This document shows, piece by piece, positions 61,104 through 64,000 of a DNA stretch of 64,000 nucleotides. Origin of the DNA: Pseudomonas helmanticensis (lineage in GTDB: Bacteria; Pseudomonadota; Gammaproteobacteria; Pseudomonadales; Pseudomonadaceae); the NCBI RefSeq assembly GCF_900182985.1, contig NZ_FXUY01000001.1, forward strand, positions 3,968,001 through 4,032,000, read 5' to 3'. Numbering within the stretch: position 1 is the stretch's first letter; every line of letters starts with the position of its first letter. The position numbers and the translations under genes are program-made. The notes below the pieces were generated by a model. That model worked only from the letters and a program-made list of their open reading frames with translations, made no database searches and had not been told where the DNA came from.

Positions 61104-63035
61104 GGATTGCAGGTGTTGTCGGGACCACTCGCGGACTTCGGCGTAGGGGTATTCTTCCAGCGCTGCATAGCCGGAAATTGTCCGCGCCTTGAGCTTGGTG
61201 AACAACGGCACGCTGATCCCGCATAGAAATCGCGTCAACCGCTCTGCTGTCGGCACGCTGCCGGTGTGTTGTTCATGCCTGTGGATAAAATCACTGCACA
61301 GCGCCGCGAAATTGTTATCCACAAGCGCTGGCAACTCGGGCGGTGCCGGTAATCGCGCGATATGCCCATGACACACGGAACAATGCCCGCAGCGCTCGGG
61401 AGCGTTGTGGTCGCCGAAGTATTCGGCCAGGCGATAACCCAGACAACGTTCGGTGGCGAACACCTCGAGCATCGCGTGAATCCGTGCAACTTCGGCCTGC
61501 TCATGCCGGGTGAAATAATCGTGCAACTCAGCGCTCAGGACGTCGCTGTCGAAATCACTGTGCAGCAGGCTGTAGACCTCGGTCATCTGCTTGCTTTCAA
61601 GCTCGACCCAGCCCTTCTCCTGGAAGTAATCCAGCGCCTTTACCACACGATTGCGTTCCGCCGCGTACTGCGTGTACATCGCCTCGAAACTCACCGTGGC
61701 CCACGTACGTGCGCGGCTTGAGGTCTGAATGATCGCAGCGACAAAATCCTTGCGCTCGCCTTCGAAGCGCTCAAGCAAGGCGTCAGGCTCCAGCAAATAT
61801 TTGAAGCGGTATTCGGCGTAATACGCATAGCGCGGCGCGATCAGGCCACGCAGTTCCAACTGCACCAGCAAGGTCTTCAGCGGCAACGAGCGAATGTTGC
61901 TTTGATCCGCCAGCGGTCCGAGCAAAAACTCCCACTGCCCTTCCGGCACCGACGCTTTCAATTCTTCGAGCACATGGCGAATGCCGTCGCGCTCCGGTGT
62001 GTCGCCGTAGACGAAGTTTTCCAGCACGTTGAGGCTGTCACGGTTGGCCAGCACCAGACAGTCCGATGGCTGCCCGTCCCGCCCCGCGCGACCGATTTCC
62101 TGACTGTAGTTTTCGATGGACTTGGGCAGGTCGAAATGCACCACATTACGGATGTCGCTTTTATCGATGCCCATGCCGAAAGCGATGGTGGCGACGATGC
62201 AATTGGACTGCCCGGCCATAAAGCGCTTCTGGATACCCTCGCGCTTTTCGTGAGGCAAACCGGCGTGATAAGCCTCGGCCTGAATGCCGTTGCGCTCGAG
62301 GTGTTCGGCGATATGTTCGGCGGTTTTCTGCAAGGTCACGTAGACAATGCTTGGCTGGTTCGCACGCTCGGCCATCCACTCCACCAGGCGCCGACGCTTG
62401 TCCGCACCACGCACCGGCTCGACCAGCAGATTGAGGTTGGGCCGGTAGAAACCGGTGGTCACCACATCGTCGGCGGCGATGGCGAATTTGGCCTGCATGT
62501 CAGCGATGACTTTCGGTGTCGCCGTGGCCGTCAGCAACAAGGTTTGCGGGATGTTGAACTGACGCTGGTAGTCCGGCAGCTTCAAGTAATCGGGGCGGAA
62601 GTTATGGCCCCACTCCGAGATACAGTGCGCCTCGTCCACCACCAGCAACGAGATCGGTACCTGCTGCAAAAAGTTGCGGAAGCGTTCGTTCTTCAAACGC
62701 TCGACGGAAATCATCAGGATCTTCAGCTCACCCGAACGGGCACGCGCCATGACGTCATTGGCGTCTTCGCGGCTCTGTGCCGAATCGATGCTGCCCGCCG
62801 AAATTCCGTGGCGTTGCAGGAATGCCAGTTGATCCTGCATCAACGCCAGCAATGGCGAGACCACCAGTGTCAGGTGTGGCAGCAACAGCGCCGGCACCTG
62901 ATAGCAAATCGATTTGCCGGAACCTGTCGGAAAAATCGCCGCTGCCGAACGCCCGGCCAGCACTGCGCCGATCGCAGCCTCTTGTCCGGGTCGAAACTGT
63001 GGAAAACCAAAAACCTGTTCCAGGGTGTTGTGCAT
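61098..63035 (-). CDS. recQ: RecQ-type ATP-dependent DNA helicase
   Basis: This 645-residue SF2 helicase has Walker A FPTGSGKSICYQVPALL, the DEAH box region VVDEAHCISEWGHNFRPDY, motif VI QEIGRAGRDGQPSD and the RQC zinc cysteines (CLGYRLAEYF, ERCGHCSVCHGH). A winged-helix region is expected; a typical HRDC end is not clearly seen. It unwinds DNA 3'-5' in recombination and fork repair. Confidence 0.88.
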   Translation of the reverse strand: MHNTLEQVFGFPQFRPGQEAAIGAVLAGRSAAAIFPTGSGKSICYQVPALLLPHLTLVVSPLLALMQDQLAFLQRHGISAGSIDSAQSREDANDVMARARSGELKILMISVERLKNERFRNFLQQVPISLLVVDEAHCISEWGHNFRPDYLKLPDYQRQFNIPQTLLLTATATPKVIADMQAKFAIAADDVVTTGFYRPNLNLLVEPVRGADKRRRLVEWMAERANQPSIVYVTLQKTAEHIAEHLERNGIQAEAYHAGLPHEKREGIQKRFMAGQSNCIVATIAFGMGIDKSDIRNVVHFDLPKSIENYSQEIGRAGRDGQPSDCLVLANRDSLNVLENFVYGDTPERDGIRHVLEELKASVPEGQWEFLLGPLADQSNIRSLPLKTLLVQLELRGLIAPRYAYYAEYRFKYLLEPDALLERFEGERKDFVAAIIQTSSRARTWATVSFEAMYTQYAAERNRVVKALDYFQEKGWVELESKQMTEVYSLLHSDFDSDVLSAELHDYFTRHEQAEVARIHAMLEVFATERCLGYRLAEYFGDHNAPERCGHCSVCHGHIARLPAPPELPALVDNNFAALCSDFIHRHEQHTGSVPTAERLTRFLCGISVPLFTKLKARTISGYAALEEYPYAEVREWSRQHLQSV

Positions 63036-63151
63036 TCGCTGTCACTCCGTTGACCGCTGTCATGCCAACAGCCTAGCGGGCGATCGCAGCGAGTCGAGAA
63101 AAAGGTCAGGGCCAAATCGATTCGCAATGATACAGAGGATCCACCAACCTT

Positions 63152-63176
63152 GGTGGCCGCGAGCCTGCTCGCCAAG
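63152..63176. repeat. Single REP-type repeat copy
   Basis: GTGGCCGCGAGCCTGCTCGC is an unpaired copy of the family at 43624-43715 and 59606-59682. It lies just before the secreted hypothetical gene ends. Confidence 0.6.
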
Positions 63177-63200
63177 AGGCCGATCGAGCCGACACGAGAC

Positions 63201-63704
63201 TCACGGTTGCAACACGGCCACCCGCAGTTGCTCGTCGAGCACCCGCCCATGCAGATCCAGGCTTTTGCTCGCCCACAACGCGTGTTCCGGGCTGATATCG
63301 CCGGTAAATGCTGCCGATAACTGACGCAGATCGGCAACACTGCGCACCCGCGGACAAAATGGCTGCCCGTCACAGTCCTGACTGGCGTGGCGATAGGTAA
63401 CGAGCAAGCGATCCCACAGATTGTCACGCACATGCCTGACCGATTTGAGCTGTACGTGCGAAACGCCCAAACGTTGCTCAAGCCCGGACTCGTCCAGCGC
63501 TTCGCTGGCCAGCAAGGCTTTGCCGAACATCAACACTTCGGCGCGAGAGGCGGTGTCGACATTGGTCTGGCTGGCGAGTGTTTCTGGCCAACCGGTGCGG
63601 TCGAGATGATTGAGCACCAGCGCATTGCCGGCTTCCGCGGCGACCGTCATGCGGCAACCACTGGCCCATAGCAACACAATCGAGGCCATTCGTAGCCATT
63701 GCAT
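63201..63704 (-). CDS. Secreted hypothetical protein
   Basis: This 167-residue protein has a Sec signal peptide (MQWLRMASIVLLWASGCRMTVAA). The mature part is a helical body with RVSHVQLKSVRHVRDNLWD-like elements and a Cys pair (DCDGQPFCPRVRS) that could form a disulfide. It should be periplasmic. No family is recognised. Confidence 0.6.
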   Translation of the reverse strand: MQWLRMASIVLLWASGCRMTVAAEAGNALVLNHLDRTGWPETLASQTNVDTASRAEVLMFGKALLASEALDESGLEQRLGVSHVQLKSVRHVRDNLWDRLLVTYRHASQDCDGQPFCPRVRSVADLRQLSAAFTGDISPEHALWASKSLDLHGRVLDEQLRVAVLQP

Positions 63705-63799
63705 ACCTAATTCCCTTTAAGTGTGTATCGGACGTTTGGAAACGTCCCACAGATTCTGGCGCGCACCATACAGAGGTTTACCGCGAAACGCCTGACAAA

Positions 63800-63890
63800 C
63801 CCGTAGGAAATTTTACGCGTAGGGGTTTTGCCTGAAAAACCCCATGAATACGCGTAGGGCAAATGCCCGCACCACGGAAAAACCCCTACG
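63800..63890. promoter_or_regulatory. Cluster of CGTAGG boxes (candidate operator)
   Basis: Direct repeats TACGCGTAGGG start at 63814 and 63849. Another CGTAGG starts at 63802, and the inverted CCCCTACG lies at 63883-63890. Near-symmetric GGGGTTTT / AAAAACCCC sequences lie among them. A multi-site regulator binding region is the simplest reading. Confidence 0.5.
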
Positions 63891-63913
63891 AATTCTGTCC
63901 ACTTCGGCGGTCT

Positions 63914-63943
63914 TGTTCGCCCGCTTAACGCTCTTCTATAGTG
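63914..63943 (+). promoter_or_regulatory. Sigma-70-like promoter near the right edge
   Basis: TTGTTC (63914-63919) and TATAGT (near 63938-63943) are about 18 bases apart. They lie downstream of the CGTAGG cluster and upstream of the next, unseen gene. Confidence 0.45.
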
Positions 63944-64000
63944 GCCGGCGCGGCTGAAATACCCCACCGGCGCGAACGAGCGCCTTTGTAAAGGACCCGC

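Larger units (their letters stand above)
63705..64000. other. Upstream region of the gene beyond the window
   Basis: About 296 bases with no credible gene. The stretch carries repeated CGTAGG boxes (63802, 63818, 63853, and inverted at 63885-63890), two copies of TACGCGTAGGG 35 bases apart, and a promoter at 63914-63943. It ends AAAGGACCCGC, probably the ribosome site of the next gene. Confidence 0.5.

Noticed and set aside
63707..63967. An 86-codon minus-strand frame at the right edge
   Set aside because: It overlaps the CGTAGG array and a promoter, lacks a ribosome site and resembles no protein.

Overview
The window looks like a chromosomal segment of a Pseudomonas of the fluorescens type. 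The reasons are protein content and codon bias typical of the genus, many copies of the Pseudomonas REP motif (core GTAGGAGCTGCCGCAGGCTG), a DUF3077 protein, and a run rmlC-dctB-dctD ... cysQ-nudE-yrfG-lysM-LysR-fdhD-fdhF that I recall as conserved in pseudomonads. This is judged from sequence reading alone; no database search was run.

Layout. 1-7657: the 3' end of an unknown gene, then a tight six-gene set with SbnA-like and SbnB-like enzymes (predicted L-2,3-diaminopropionate synthesis), an FAD/NAD(P)-binding protein, a GST-fold protein, an LctP-type permease and a MocR/GntR regulator. 7676-12674: small conserved proteins, a YhcG/DUF1016 nuclease-fold protein, an alpha/beta hydrolase, a tandem pair of paralogues with a Lys/Arg/Ala-rich N-terminus, and a vapBC module sitting between two identical 49-bp copies of a transcription terminator. 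12692-20028: a GABA-type permease, a basic amino acid ABC transporter operon (ATPase, binding protein, two permeases) with a methyltransferase, and an FkbM methyltransferase.

20104-30962: tRNA-Thr(UGU) followed by a genomic island. The tRNA 3' end plus its terminator is repeated at 30905-30962, and a decayed copy lies at 29563-29609. The island carries an AAA ATPase, a tyrosine-recombinase-like integrase, a gene broken by an in-frame TAG, an RloC/PrrC-like ABC-type ATPase with a zinc-hook CxxC, an HNH protein, a decayed group II intron maturase, a DUF4365 nuclease-fold protein and a stand-alone caspase-like protein. Several of these are AT-rich relative to the host genes. The set looks like a mobile defence island.

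31030-33533: a stability zone with hicAB, a DUF3077 protein coupled to a 24-codon upstream ORF, and a RES-Xre toxin-antitoxin pair. 33868-36929: an operon of a 2-oxoglutarate/Fe(II) dioxygenase (isoleucine dioxygenase-like family), a GNAT acetyltransferase and the AzlCD exporter, facing a LysR regulator. 37156-46642: OprD porin, DsbA/FrnE-like protein, TonB-dependent siderophore receptor with a possible Fur box, agmatine deiminase, and a 970-residue fusion of an APH-type kinase with a class III aminotransferase/phospho-lyase.

46811-64000: core genome with rmlC, a DctB/DctD two-component system plus a thioesterase-fold protein, cysQ-nudE, yrfG, a BON-LysM protein, LysR, fdhD-fdhF, a glycine-zipper protein, an acyl-CoA thioesterase, 3-hydroxyacyl-CoA dehydrogenase, recQ, and a secreted hypothetical. 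The window ends in a promoter region with repeated CGTAGG boxes for a gene beyond the edge.
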